Positions 1 through 9,111 of a DNA stretch of 13,869 bases are shown piece by piece. This DNA is from an uncultured Collinsella sp. (GTDB lineage: Bacteria > Actinomycetota > Coriobacteriia > Coriobacteriales > Coriobacteriaceae). The position numbers were made by a program, and so were the translations under genes. The notes under the pieces are model-generated. The model saw nothing but the letters and a program-made list of their open reading frames with translations, was not told where the DNA came from and did no database searches. The stretch lies in assembly GCA_959606065.1 (NCBI GenBank), contig CAUHHV010000034.1:1-13869 (forward strand), written 5' to 3'. The stretch's first letter is position 1. Every line of letters starts with the position of its first letter.

Positions 1-2
1 AT

Positions 3-164
3 GCGCCCAACCCCGATGATGACGAGTTTGTCAACGTGGACCTGGTGCCGCTGCACGAGCTGATCGACGCCGTACTCGACGGCAAGATCGAAGACGCCAA
101 GACCGTTGTAGGCGCGCTTGCCTGCGACAGCATCGCGCACAGGCTGGGCGGAGCGGAGATTTAA
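3..164 (+). CDS. NUDIX-like hydrolase, C-terminal fragment (probable ADP-ribose pyrophosphatase type)
   Basis: This is the 3' end of a gene that enters from the left. The open frame runs from base 3 to a TAA at 162-164 and gives 53 residues, beginning APNPDDDEFVNVDLVPLHEL and ending GGAEI. An acidic stretch, then a V-P-L-x-E-L segment, then GKIEDAKTVVGALA, is the usual tail of ADP-ribose pyrophosphatase-type NUDIX proteins. There the E-D-A-K-T helix closes the domain. The catalytic NUDIX box lies outside the window, so enzyme activity cannot be judged. In that family the reaction is hydrolysis of nucleoside diphosphates linked to another moiety, such as ADP-ribose. A weak hairpin follows directly. 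Family assignment is moderately sure; substrate is inference. Confidence 0.65.
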   Translation, partial: APNPDDDEFVNVDLVPLHELIDAVLDGKIEDAKTVVGALACDSIAHRLGGAEI

Positions 165-167
165 CGA

Positions 168-190
168 GCGGGAATGATCCCGCAGGTTTG
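168..190 (+). terminator. Weak hairpin after the NUDIX-like gene
   Basis: GCGGGA (168-173) pairs with TCCCGC (178-183) around the loop ATGA, four bases after the stop codon. Only a short TTT follows, so this is at best a weak intrinsic terminator. Read-through into the ABC gene is possible. Confidence 0.35.
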
Positions 191-203
191 TGTAAGTCAG
201 CGA

Positions 204-301
204 AAGTGCTCCATTTGAGACAAGGTGGCCTAAAAGAGGAGGGAAGCGTATGGATATACGCGACCGACGATTGAAGGCCAGATTGTCCAAATGGAGCACT
301 T
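204..301. repeat. 98-bp inverted-repeat element (MITE-like or structured leader)
   Basis: Bases 204-231 and 275-301 are inverted copies of each other over 27-28 bases: 14 perfect pairs (204-217 with 288-301), one bulged A at 218, then 219-223 with 283-287, and TGGCCT (226-231) with AGGCCA (275-280). The 43-base centre holds a purine-rich Shine-Dalgarno (about 237-244), an ATG at 250, and a small hairpin GCGTAT/ATACGC (246-251 with 256-261) that contains that ATG. The 5-mer CAGCG occurs one base outside each end (198-202 and 303-307), as a target-site duplication would. Two readings are possible: a miniature inserted palindromic element, or a folded mRNA leader. Confidence 0.6.
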
Positions 302-317
302 GCAGCGTCGAGATGAA

Positions 318-339
318 ACGCGGTTTGGTAAAACCGCGT
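318..339 (+). promoter_or_regulatory. Hairpin just upstream of the ABC transporter ribosome-binding site
   Basis: ACGCGGTTT (318-326) pairs perfectly with AAACCGCGT (331-339) around GGTA. The stem ends at the base before the sequence AAGGTGAT (340-347), which matches the 16S rRNA 3' end and precedes ATG 349. There is no T-run, so it is not a terminator. It could tune ribosome access or mRNA stability. If translation began at 250 this stretch would be coding. Confidence 0.4.
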
Positions 340-348
340 AAGGTGATT

Positions 349-2121
349 ATGCTGAAGCGTTTTCTGTCTTATTACAAGCCCCAGATGGGGCTTTTTGTTG
401 CCGATACTATTTGTGCCCTGGTGCTTGCCGCCATTGACCTGGCGTTCCCCATTGTCCTGCGCAATTTGAACGGTGGGCTATTTACTCAGGGTCAGGCTGC
501 CATTATGCAGGCGCTCGGCATGATCGCGGTGGGCTTGGTGCTGATGTATGCCGTCCGCTGCGCCTGCCGCTACTTTGTGAGCTATTGGGGTCACGTGATG
601 GGCGCGCGCATGGAGTCCAAGATGCGCGAGGACCTGTTCGACCAGTATGAGCGCTTTAGCTTTGCGTACTTTGACCGCAACAGCTCGGGCGACATGATGA
701 GCCGCGTGGTCAACGACCTGTTCGATATCTGCGAGGCGGCGCACCACGTGCCCGAGTGGATCATCATCTGCGGCATCGAGATTATCGGCTCGTTTGTGAT
801 CCTCTTTACCATCGCCCCGGTGCTGGCGCTCGCCATGGCCGTGGTGACGGCGGCGTTTGCGGTCATCATGTTTTGGCAGAACATGCGCATGCGCGAGGTC
901 TTTAGCGACAACCGCAAAAAGATCAGCGGCATCAATGCGCAGCTGCAGGATTCGCTGGCGGGCATGCGCGTGGTCAAGAGTTTTGCCAATGAGGAGACCG
1001 AACGCTTCAAGTTCCGCGCCTCCAACAATCGCTATCTTTCGTCCAAGGAGAACATGTATCACGCCATGGGCGTCTATACTGCGACGTATGGCCTGCTCTC
1101 GGGTGTGCTCTATGTGATCGTGGTACTGCTGGGCGGCTGGCTGGTCGCCCAGGGACAGCTGCAGGCGGTCGATATGGCGACCTTTGCACTCTATATTTCG
1201 CTGTTCTGCACGCCGCTCGAGACACTCGTCAATTCGGCCGAAACGTATCAGAAGGCTATCGCCGGCTTTAAGCGTATGGACGAGGTGCTCTCGACCGCGC
1301 CGGATATCCAGGACAAGCCGGGCGCCACGGATCTGCAGGTGACTGCCGGCGCCGTGGATTATCACGACGTGTGCTTTAACTACGAGGACGTTGAGCTGGG
1401 CGAGGGTGATGCCGACGAGCGTCCCGTTATCGACCATATGAATCTGTCCATCAAGCCCGGGCAGACCATCGCTTTGGTTGGCCCTTCGGGCGGTGGCAAG
1501 TCCACGACCTGTTCGCTGCTGCCGCGCTTTTATGACGTGGCTGCCGGATCCATTAGCATCGACGGCCAGGACGTGCGCGATGTGACGCAGCAGAGCCTGC
1601 GCCGCGCCATCGGCCTGGTGCAGCAGGATGTCTACCTGTTTGACGGAACAATCGGCGAGAACATCGCCTACGGCAAGCCGGGCGCTACGGCAGAAGAGAT
1701 CGCCGAGGCCGCCCGTCGCGCCAACATCGATGCCTTTATCGAGTCGCTTCCTCAGGGCTACGACACCGTGGCGGGCGAGCGCGGCAGCCGTCTTTCGGGT
1801 GGACAGAAGCAGCGCGTTGCCATTGCGCGCGTGTTTCTCAAGAACCCCAAGATCCTGATTTTGGACGAGGCGACGAGTGCTTTGGATAACGAGAGCGAGG
1901 AGGCGGTGCAGGAGTCACTCGAAGAGCTGGCACGCGGCCGCACCACGATTATCATCGCCCATCGTCTTTCGACCATTAAGCATGCCGATGAGATTGCGAC
2001 CGTTGAGCATGGTCGCGTTGTGGAGCGTGGCACGCACGAGGAGCTTCTCGCCCGTGGCGGCACCTATGCCCGTTACTATCGAATGCAGTTCGAAGGTGCG
2101 CGTGCGCACGAGCTCGACTGA
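349..2121 (+). CDS. ABC transporter, fused membrane and ATP-binding half-transporter (exporter type)
   Basis: A 590-residue half-transporter that probably works as a homodimer in the cytoplasmic membrane, exporting an unknown substrate by ATP hydrolysis. No partner half-transporter is adjacent. The N-terminal part (about 1-310) is hydrophobic and of the six-helix ABC type 1 class. The nucleotide-binding domain has Walker A GPSGGGKST (378-386), signature LSGGQ (482-486), Walker B ILILDE with catalytic Glu507, and the switch His538 in IIIAHRLS. A short acidic insert (VELGEGDADE) sits near the domain start, before Walker A. Start choice: ATG 349 has AAGGTGAT in front and begins MLKRFLSYYKP, the natural start of such proteins. 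An in-frame ATG at 250 with a good Shine-Dalgarno would add 33 residues unlike the family, lying largely inside the inverted-repeat element. A 321-residue membrane protein follows after 19 bases and is probably co-transcribed. Family is certain; substrate unknown. Confidence 0.93.
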   Translation: MLKRFLSYYKPQMGLFVADTICALVLAAIDLAFPIVLRNLNGGLFTQGQAAIMQALGMIAVGLVLMYAVRCACRYFVSYWGHVMGARMESKMREDLFDQYERFSFAYFDRNSSGDMMSRVVNDLFDICEAAHHVPEWIIICGIEIIGSFVILFTIAPVLALAMAVVTAAFAVIMFWQNMRMREVFSDNRKKISGINAQLQDSLAGMRVVKSFANEETERFKFRASNNRYLSSKENMYHAMGVYTATYGLLSGVLYVIVVLLGGWLVAQGQLQAVDMATFALYISLFCTPLETLVNSAETYQKAIAGFKRMDEVLSTAPDIQDKPGATDLQVTAGAVDYHDVCFNYEDVELGEGDADERPVIDHMNLSIKPGQTIALVGPSGGGKSTTCSLLPRFYDVAAGSISIDGQDVRDVTQQSLRRAIGLVQQDVYLFDGTIGENIAYGKPGATAEEIAEAARRANIDAFIESLPQGYDTVAGERGSRLSGGQKQRVAIARVFLKNPKILILDEATSALDNESEEAVQESLEELARGRTTIIIAHRLSTIKHADEIATVEHGRVVERGTHEELLARGGTYARYYRMQFEGARAHELD

Positions 2122-2140
2122 TTGATATGACAGGAAGTTT

Positions 2141-3106
2141 ATGGCTGACAAGAACCCTTTGACTCCGGAAGAAGTGACGGAGTTATTCTCCGAAATCGAT
2201 GCATCCGGTGTCTTGGATCCCACGCTTGCCAAAAAGCGAACCGAGCGCATGCGTGAGAAGGAGGCTGCGGCCAAGCGCGGTGACAAAGCGGCGCTAGCGC
2301 AGCTGCGCAGCGAGGACCGCGCGAGCCAGGCAAAACATATCGACCCGCTGTCCGAGGACGATCCTTCGGGCTCGCAGGTGAGCCATACCATTACGAAGAC
2401 CGCGATGGCCGTGGTCATCGGTATTCTGGTGCTGATCGTGGGCATGCAGATCGGCTACGGCGTGATGCGCCGTCTGAATACCGCCAACCTGTCCGAGAGC
2501 GTTTCGGTGGATACCGTTTCGACGGCGCTGAAGGGCGGCCTTGAGTGGGGCAACGGCTTTACGCAGTTCCCGCTCGACTTTACCGTCGATGAAGCTGATG
2601 AGCGTACGGGCACGGTCGAGGTGACGGTGTTGGACACATCGTCTGCCAACGAGCTCGAGCTGCTGTCCAACGGGCAGATTCAGGCCGCTGCGCTTGCGAC
2701 CAACGCGCTGCTCAACGATAAGATCGACCGCGTGGTGTATAACGTTCACGCCTATATCGACGAGGATAGCAACATTCAGCACGATTCCTTCTTTGGCATG
2801 TTTCCCGCGCGGGGTCATCAGAGCGCCATTTTGACGTTTGTGTGGACCAAGAGCTCATCCAACGCCACGAGTATCGACTGGAAGATGCGCATCGTAAGCA
2901 TGGACGACACCATTGCCGAGCGCATTCAAAAACAGGTGAACTCGGTTTCGTCGCTGATCGAGGACCCGGTGGTGAGCCAGACCAAGATTGACGAGGAAAA
3001 GGCCGAACGTGACCTGGAGCATCGTCTGCATGGCCGCGAGATTTTCCGCGGCGGCAAGCCCGATCGCTCACCGTCCGATCTGCTGGAACAGGACAAGCAA
3101 AAGTAA
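2141..3106 (+). CDS. Hypothetical single-span membrane protein
   Basis: 321 residues that I do not recognise as a named family. The first 80 residues are charged and helical, rich in K, R and E. One clear membrane segment follows at about residues 86-108 (AMAVVIGILVLIVGMQIGYG). The remaining roughly 210 residues look like a soluble mixed alpha/beta domain with a charged C-terminal tail ending LLEQDKQK. There is no cleavable signal peptide. The orientation is not clear, because basic residues flank both sides of the span. ATG 2141 has AGGAA at 2132-2136. The gene starts 19 bases after the ABC transporter and is followed at once by a strong terminator, so the two form a probable two-gene operon. 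A role as an accessory to the exporter is inference from position only. Confidence 0.85.
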   Translation: MADKNPLTPEEVTELFSEIDASGVLDPTLAKKRTERMREKEAAAKRGDKAALAQLRSEDRASQAKHIDPLSEDDPSGSQVSHTITKTAMAVVIGILVLIVGMQIGYGVMRRLNTANLSESVSVDTVSTALKGGLEWGNGFTQFPLDFTVDEADERTGTVEVTVLDTSSANELELLSNGQIQAAALATNALLNDKIDRVVYNVHAYIDEDSNIQHDSFFGMFPARGHQSAILTFVWTKSSSNATSIDWKMRIVSMDDTIAERIQKQVNSVSSLIEDPVVSQTKIDEEKAERDLEHRLHGREIFRGGKPDRSPSDLLEQDKQK

Positions 3107-3112
3107 GAGGCC

Positions 3113-3153
3113 ATTATCCCGCGTGAGCCGCAAGCCCACGCGGGATAATTTTT
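3113..3153 (+). terminator. Intrinsic terminator of the ABC transporter operon
   Basis: A perfect 13-bp stem, ATTATCCCGCGTG (3113-3125) with CACGCGGGATAAT (3137-3149), is followed by T at 3150-3153. It begins six bases after the stop codon. The A-run and T-run flanks make it plausible in both directions, but no leftward gene needs it. Confidence 0.88.
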
Positions 3154-3250
3154 CTGGGACGGGGATTAAATAATCATTATGCATAGAAAGTCATAATTAT
3201 CATTTCGTAAACATTTCGATGAAATTAACGCCATGAGGCATGCTTGCGGT

Positions 3251-3256
3251 TACAAT
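3251..3256 (+). promoter_or_regulatory. Candidate -10 element for carAB
   Basis: TACAAT at 3251-3256 matches the -10 consensus at five of six bases and would start transcription near 3263, just before the PyrR loop. No convincing -35 stands at the right distance. The six bases lie in the loop of a short inverted repeat (GCGGT 3246-3250 with ACCGC 3257-3261). The region upstream (about 3163-3230) is strongly A+T-rich, as promoters in this kind of genome often are. Confidence 0.35.
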
Positions 3257-3277
3257 ACCGCGAGGCCTAACTACACA

Positions 3278-3310
3278 CCTTTAAGCCGGTCCTGTGAGAC
3301 CGGGAAGGAG
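3278..3310 (+). promoter_or_regulatory. PyrR-binding RNA loop overlapping the carA Shine-Dalgarno
   Basis: The RNA folds as a PyrR-type binding loop. The lower stem is CCTT (3278-3281) with AAGG (3305-3308). An internal bulge of purines follows. The upper stem is CCGGTC (3286-3291) with GACCGG (3298-3303), closing the hexaloop CTGTGA, which fits the conserved C-N-G-N-G-A loop of PyrR sites. AAGGAG (3305-3310), the carA ribosome-binding site, supplies the right arm of the lower stem. PyrR bound with UMP or UTP would therefore hide the Shine-Dalgarno. No antiterminator/terminator pair is visible between here and ATG 3315, so control is expected at translation, as described for mycobacterial pyr genes, and not by attenuation as in Bacillus. 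Confidence 0.85.
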
Positions 3311-3314
3311 AATT

Positions 3315-4754
3315 ATGGCGAACAACCATACCGCGGGCGCCGCCGCCCGCACCTTCGCGCCCAGCGAGCTTTGCCAGCGTATGCTGGCCAAAACCAGCAA
3401 GGGCACCTGCGGTCCCTGTATCCTGTATCTTGAGGATGGGACCATTTTTTATGGACGTGCATGCGGCGCCGAGGGCACCGCGACCGGCGAAGTCTGCTTC
3501 AACACCTCGCTCGAGGGCTACTTTGAGGTCATGACCGACCCGAGTTATGCCGGCCAAATTGTAACCATGACCTATCCGCAGATCGGCAATTACGGTATCG
3601 ACGAGACCGATGTCCAGTCGGCCTTCCCCGGCGACGCCGTGCGCCCTGCGAGCGCTCCGGCTATGCGCGGCATGATCGTTCGCGATATGTGCGCCACGCC
3701 TTCTAACTGGCGCTCGGCCGTCAGCGTGCCGGAGTACCTGCGCGCTCACGGCATCGTCGCTATCGAGGGTATCGACACCCGCGCTCTGGTGCGCCATCTG
3801 CGCGACAATGGTTCCAAGATGGGCATTATCTCGACCGAGATCTTCGACGTCGACGAGCTTGCCGAGCGCTTGTCCGCTGCGCCCACGCTGGTAGGCGAGA
3901 ACCTGGTCAAGACCGTAAGTTGCCCCGCGCCTCACGAGTTTGTGGCCGCCGACCTGCCTGCCACGCATGACTTTGCGCTTGCGGCTGCCGCTCCTGCCCG
4001 TCACAAAGTGGTCGCCTACGACTGCGGTGTGAAGCGCGGTATTCTGGAGGGCCTGGTCCGTGCCGGCTGCGATCTCACCGTCGTGCCGTGGGATACGCCC
4101 GCCCAGCAGGTGCTCGACATGAATCCCGATGGCGTCTTTTTGTCCAACGGCCCCGGCGACCCCGATGCCGTGGTGGAGACCTATGAGCAGGTACAGCAGC
4201 TGATCGGCAAGGTGCCGGTCTTTGGCATTTGCCTCGGTCACCAGATGATCAGCCTGGCCTGCGGCGCCCAAATGGAAAAGCTTAAATTCGGTCACCGTGG
4301 CGGTAACCAGCCGGTTATGAATCTGGTGAGCCGTCGCGTGGAGATCACCGCGCAAAACCACGGCTTTGGCCTGCTGTTCCCCAGTCTGGGCAAACTGATT
4401 CCGGAGCTTTCCGGCGGCGAAACCGAGCATGCGGCCGACGGTGACCTGCGCGCCTGGGTGCGTCGCGGCATCGCGCCGGTCGTGATGAACGAGCGCTTTG
4501 GTCGCATTCGCCTGACACATGTGAACCTCAACGACGGCACCGCCGAGGGCATCCAGCTGCTCGACGCCCCGTGCTTCTCGGTCCAGTACCACCCCGAGGC
4601 CTCGCCTGGCCCCACCGATGCCCACTATCTCTTTACCGCCTTTACGCGACTCATGGACGGCGAGGAGAACTACCTGGACATCGACACCGCGAAGGACCGC
4701 CTGGCTGGCTGGAATTTCGCCGAGACCGCCGCGACCGAGACCGAGGAGAACTAA
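3315..4754 (+). CDS. carA: Carbamoyl-phosphate synthase, small (glutamine-hydrolysing) subunit
   Basis: Releases ammonia from glutamine and passes it to CarB, for carbamoyl phosphate used in pyrimidine and arginine synthesis. The N-terminal small-chain domain is clear (LEDGTIFYGRA, GEVCFNTSLEGY, TDPSY, TYPQIGNYG). The class I amidotransferase domain has nucleophile Cys306 in FGICLGHQ and the His426/Glu428 pair in YHPEASPG. At 479 residues it is about 100 longer than the usual 360-380. The extra length is roughly 28 residues before CGPCILYLEDG, a tail of about 40, and an insert of about 36 between QNHGF (ending at 351) and RLTHVNL (from 399). ATG 3315 follows GGAAGGAG; an in-frame GTG at 3294 lies inside the PyrR loop and is rejected. 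carB starts one base after the stop. Leader repression by PyrR is predicted. Confidence 0.97.
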   Translation: MANNHTAGAAARTFAPSELCQRMLAKTSKGTCGPCILYLEDGTIFYGRACGAEGTATGEVCFNTSLEGYFEVMTDPSYAGQIVTMTYPQIGNYGIDETDVQSAFPGDAVRPASAPAMRGMIVRDMCATPSNWRSAVSVPEYLRAHGIVAIEGIDTRALVRHLRDNGSKMGIISTEIFDVDELAERLSAAPTLVGENLVKTVSCPAPHEFVAADLPATHDFALAAAAPARHKVVAYDCGVKRGILEGLVRAGCDLTVVPWDTPAQQVLDMNPDGVFLSNGPGDPDAVVETYEQVQQLIGKVPVFGICLGHQMISLACGAQMEKLKFGHRGGNQPVMNLVSRRVEITAQNHGFGLLFPSLGKLIPELSGGETEHAADGDLRAWVRRGIAPVVMNERFGRIRLTHVNLNDGTAEGIQLLDAPCFSVQYHPEASPGPTDAHYLFTAFTRLMDGEENYLDIDTAKDRLAGWNFAETAATETEEN

Positions 4755-4755
4755 C

Positions 4756-8055
<3,300 letters not shown>

Positions 8056-8070
<15 letters not shown>

Positions 8071-8194
8071 TTGACCTGGCCGGCCGGGGCGGGAGGCGGA
8101 CACTTTCTCTCGGAAACTGGGCTTCGCGAAGTTTTCCGAGAGAAAGGACCGCCTCCCGCCCCGGCCTACGGTGACTCGGCTGCACCGTGTACTG
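8056..8194 (+). repeat. Nested inverted repeats at the 3' end of carB
   Basis: Three sets of arms are nested. Outer: CAGTACACGGTG (8056-8067, inside the last codons of carB) with CACCGTGTACTG (8183-8194), 12 perfect pairs. Middle: 18 perfect G+C-rich pairs, 8082-8099 with 8149-8166. Inner: CTTTCTCTCGGAAA (8103-8116) with its complement at 8133-8146, 14 pairs. The loop carries the palindrome CTTCGCGAAG (8122-8131). No T-run follows, so it is not a standard intrinsic terminator. It may stabilise the carAB mRNA end or help termination. The inner part resembles the tail of the dispersed repeat at the right end of the window. Confidence 0.7.
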
Positions 8195-8241
8195 TCGAAG
8201 GGACTTTGCGCGATGACTAGGGCTGAATAGAAAATGAGTGC

Positions 8242-8273
8242 GGGCGCCGTCGTTCATTCGAACGACGGCGCCC
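8242..8273. repeat. Perfect 14-bp hairpin without T-run
   Basis: GGGCGCCGTCGTTC (8242-8255) pairs completely with its complement at 8260-8273 around ATTC. Downstream on the plus strand comes ACGTTATATAGG, not a T-run. On the minus strand a T-rich stretch follows. It may be the effective end of the carAB transcript. It ends 17 bases before the dispersed repeat, much as the toxin terminator ends 19 bases before the second copy. Confidence 0.55.
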
Positions 8274-8290
8274 ACGTTATATAGGAGGGA

Positions 8291-8450
8291 CTTTCAGCCT
8301 CGTCAACCTCCCATTCCAAACCAAATCAGCCAACGTACGTCATGGCAATATCCGGTAGGTCGCAGGGTGTCCCGCGGCGGGCTGGGTTATTTAGCTGAGC
8401 GACTTTGCGAAGCAAGGGGAGCGAAGATAAAAACCCAGCCCGCCCCCGAC
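8291..8450 (+). repeat. Dispersed intergenic repeat, copy 1 (core plus hairpin tail)
   Basis: The core starts CTTTCAGCCTC at 8291. Its best-conserved part, 8325-8369, matches 13790-13834 at 43 of 45 bases, with only AT versus CC differing. After the core comes an inverted repeat: 8376-8388 (GGCGGGCTGGGTT) with 8432-8444, 13 perfect pairs, and a partly paired extension out to GTC/GAC at 8369-8371 and 8448-8450. The loop holds CTTTGCGAAG (8403-8412), one base away from the CTTCGCGAAG seen in the other two hairpins. No open frame here looks coding. Function unknown; a REP/MITE-like element or a small structured RNA are the main options. Confidence 0.75.
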
Positions 8451-8468
8451 GCACTGTGTCTAGACGGA

Positions 8469-8497
8469 TTGCACCTTCCCCTGTTTCTAGAGATAAA
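8469..8497 (+). promoter_or_regulatory. Possible promoter for the PTS operon
   Basis: TTGCAC (8469-8474), 17 bases, then GATAAA (8492-8497). The match to consensus is only moderate (3/6 and 4/6). A second option is TTGTGT (8533-8538), 17 bases, TATGAC (8556-8561), which would place the palindrome across the spacer and -10. Neither can be settled by reading alone. Confidence 0.25.
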
Positions 8498-8539
8498 TAC
8501 CATTTAGCGGTGATATTCAACCGTTCAAGATATTGTGTA

Positions 8540-8573
8540 ATGGCATATTACGTCATATGACGTAATATGCCAT
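8540..8573. promoter_or_regulatory. Perfect 34-bp palindrome, candidate operator of the PTS operon
   Basis: Every base from 8540 to 8573 is matched by its partner around a centre between 8556 and 8557. Within it, CATATTACGT (8544-8553) and CATATGACGT (8554-8563) are also a tandem 10-bp direct repeat with one mismatch, so two overlapping dimer sites one helical turn apart are possible. It ends 47 bases before the IIB start and is the obvious candidate binding site for the GntR-type regulator encoded at the other end of the operon. The centre CATATG leaves little room for an RNA loop, so DNA binding is more likely than attenuation. Confidence 0.7.
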
Positions 8574-8620
8574 AAGCAGTCAAGGATGATTGTCTGCGTT
8601 CAAGTCGAGAAAGGGGCAAA

Positions 8621-9097
8621 ATGATTAAACTGTGCCGCGTCGATAGCCGGTTAGTGCATGGGCAGACCGTGTTCTCTTGGTATCCAGCGCTTAAAGCAAA
8701 CGCTATTCTTGTGGTTTCAGATGAGTACGCCGCAAGCAAAGAGCGAATTCAAGCGCTGCGAATTGCAAAACCCGCTGATGCCAAATTGGTTGTCAAAAGT
8801 GTAGAAGATTCCATCGTGGCCCTTAACGGAAGCGCGGTGGATAAATACGAGCTAATTGTTGTTACGGGAAATGTACATGACGCCTGTGAAGTTGCGCGTG
8901 CGTGTCCAAAAATAACGTCTGTGAATTTAGGCGGCGCTCGACCGTTGGGGGATAGCGTAAAGGAGCTTGGCCCTGCTGTGCGCCTTTCCCAATCCGATAT
9001 TAATGAAATTAAGAAAGCCATGGCTGATGGAATCGAGTTCGAGGTAAGGCAGGTTGCTAGTGAGAAAAAACGCATCGTAACAAGTTTTGATTTGTAG
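8621..9097 (+). CDS. PTS system mannose/fructose/sorbose-family IIB component
   Basis: 158 residues, the normal size for a stand-alone IIB of the mannose (AgaV/ManX C-part/SorB) family. This cytoplasmic protein takes phosphate from IIA and gives it to the sugar carried by IIC-IID. The start IKLCRVDSRLVHGQT is the family signature, with His13 as the phosphorylated residue. ATG 8621 has AAGGGG at 8611-8616. It is the first of three genes, with IIC beginning 14 bases after its stop. No IIA gene or domain is present in the window, so phosphate must come from a IIA encoded elsewhere. The sugar cannot be told from sequence; N-acetylgalactosamine-, mannose- and sorbose-type systems share this form. 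Confidence 0.93.
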   Translation: MIKLCRVDSRLVHGQTVFSWYPALKANAILVVSDEYAASKERIQALRIAKPADAKLVVKSVEDSIVALNGSAVDKYELIVVTGNVHDACEVARACPKITSVNLGGARPLGDSVKELGPAVRLSQSDINEIKKAMADGIEFEVRQVASEKKRIVTSFDL

Positions 9098-9111
9098 GAA
9101 GAGAGAGAAAT

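Noticed and set aside
478..1437. Long minus-strand open frame inside the ABC transporter gene
   Set aside because: It is His/Arg/Ala-rich with no recognisable domain, as expected of a shadow frame in a high-G+C gene. The same applies to the long minus frames opposite carA and carB.
3294..3314. GTG start for carA giving seven more residues
   Set aside because: It lies inside the PyrR loop with no Shine-Dalgarno, whereas ATG 3315 has GGAAGGAG at proper distance.
4618..4755. Upstream extension of carB overlapping the end of carA
   Set aside because: The added residues are a frame-shifted reading of carA. The family start MPKRTDIKRILVIGSGP with a ribosome-binding site fixes the start at 4756.
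8082..8166. Hairpin after carB read as a standard intrinsic terminator
   Set aside because: No T-run follows the stem, so it was annotated as a repeat structure.
8238..8507. Open frame of 89 codons on the plus strand between carB and the PTS operon
   Set aside because: It runs through the 14-bp hairpin and the dispersed repeat, has no family resemblance, and its composition follows the repeat. It is not coding.
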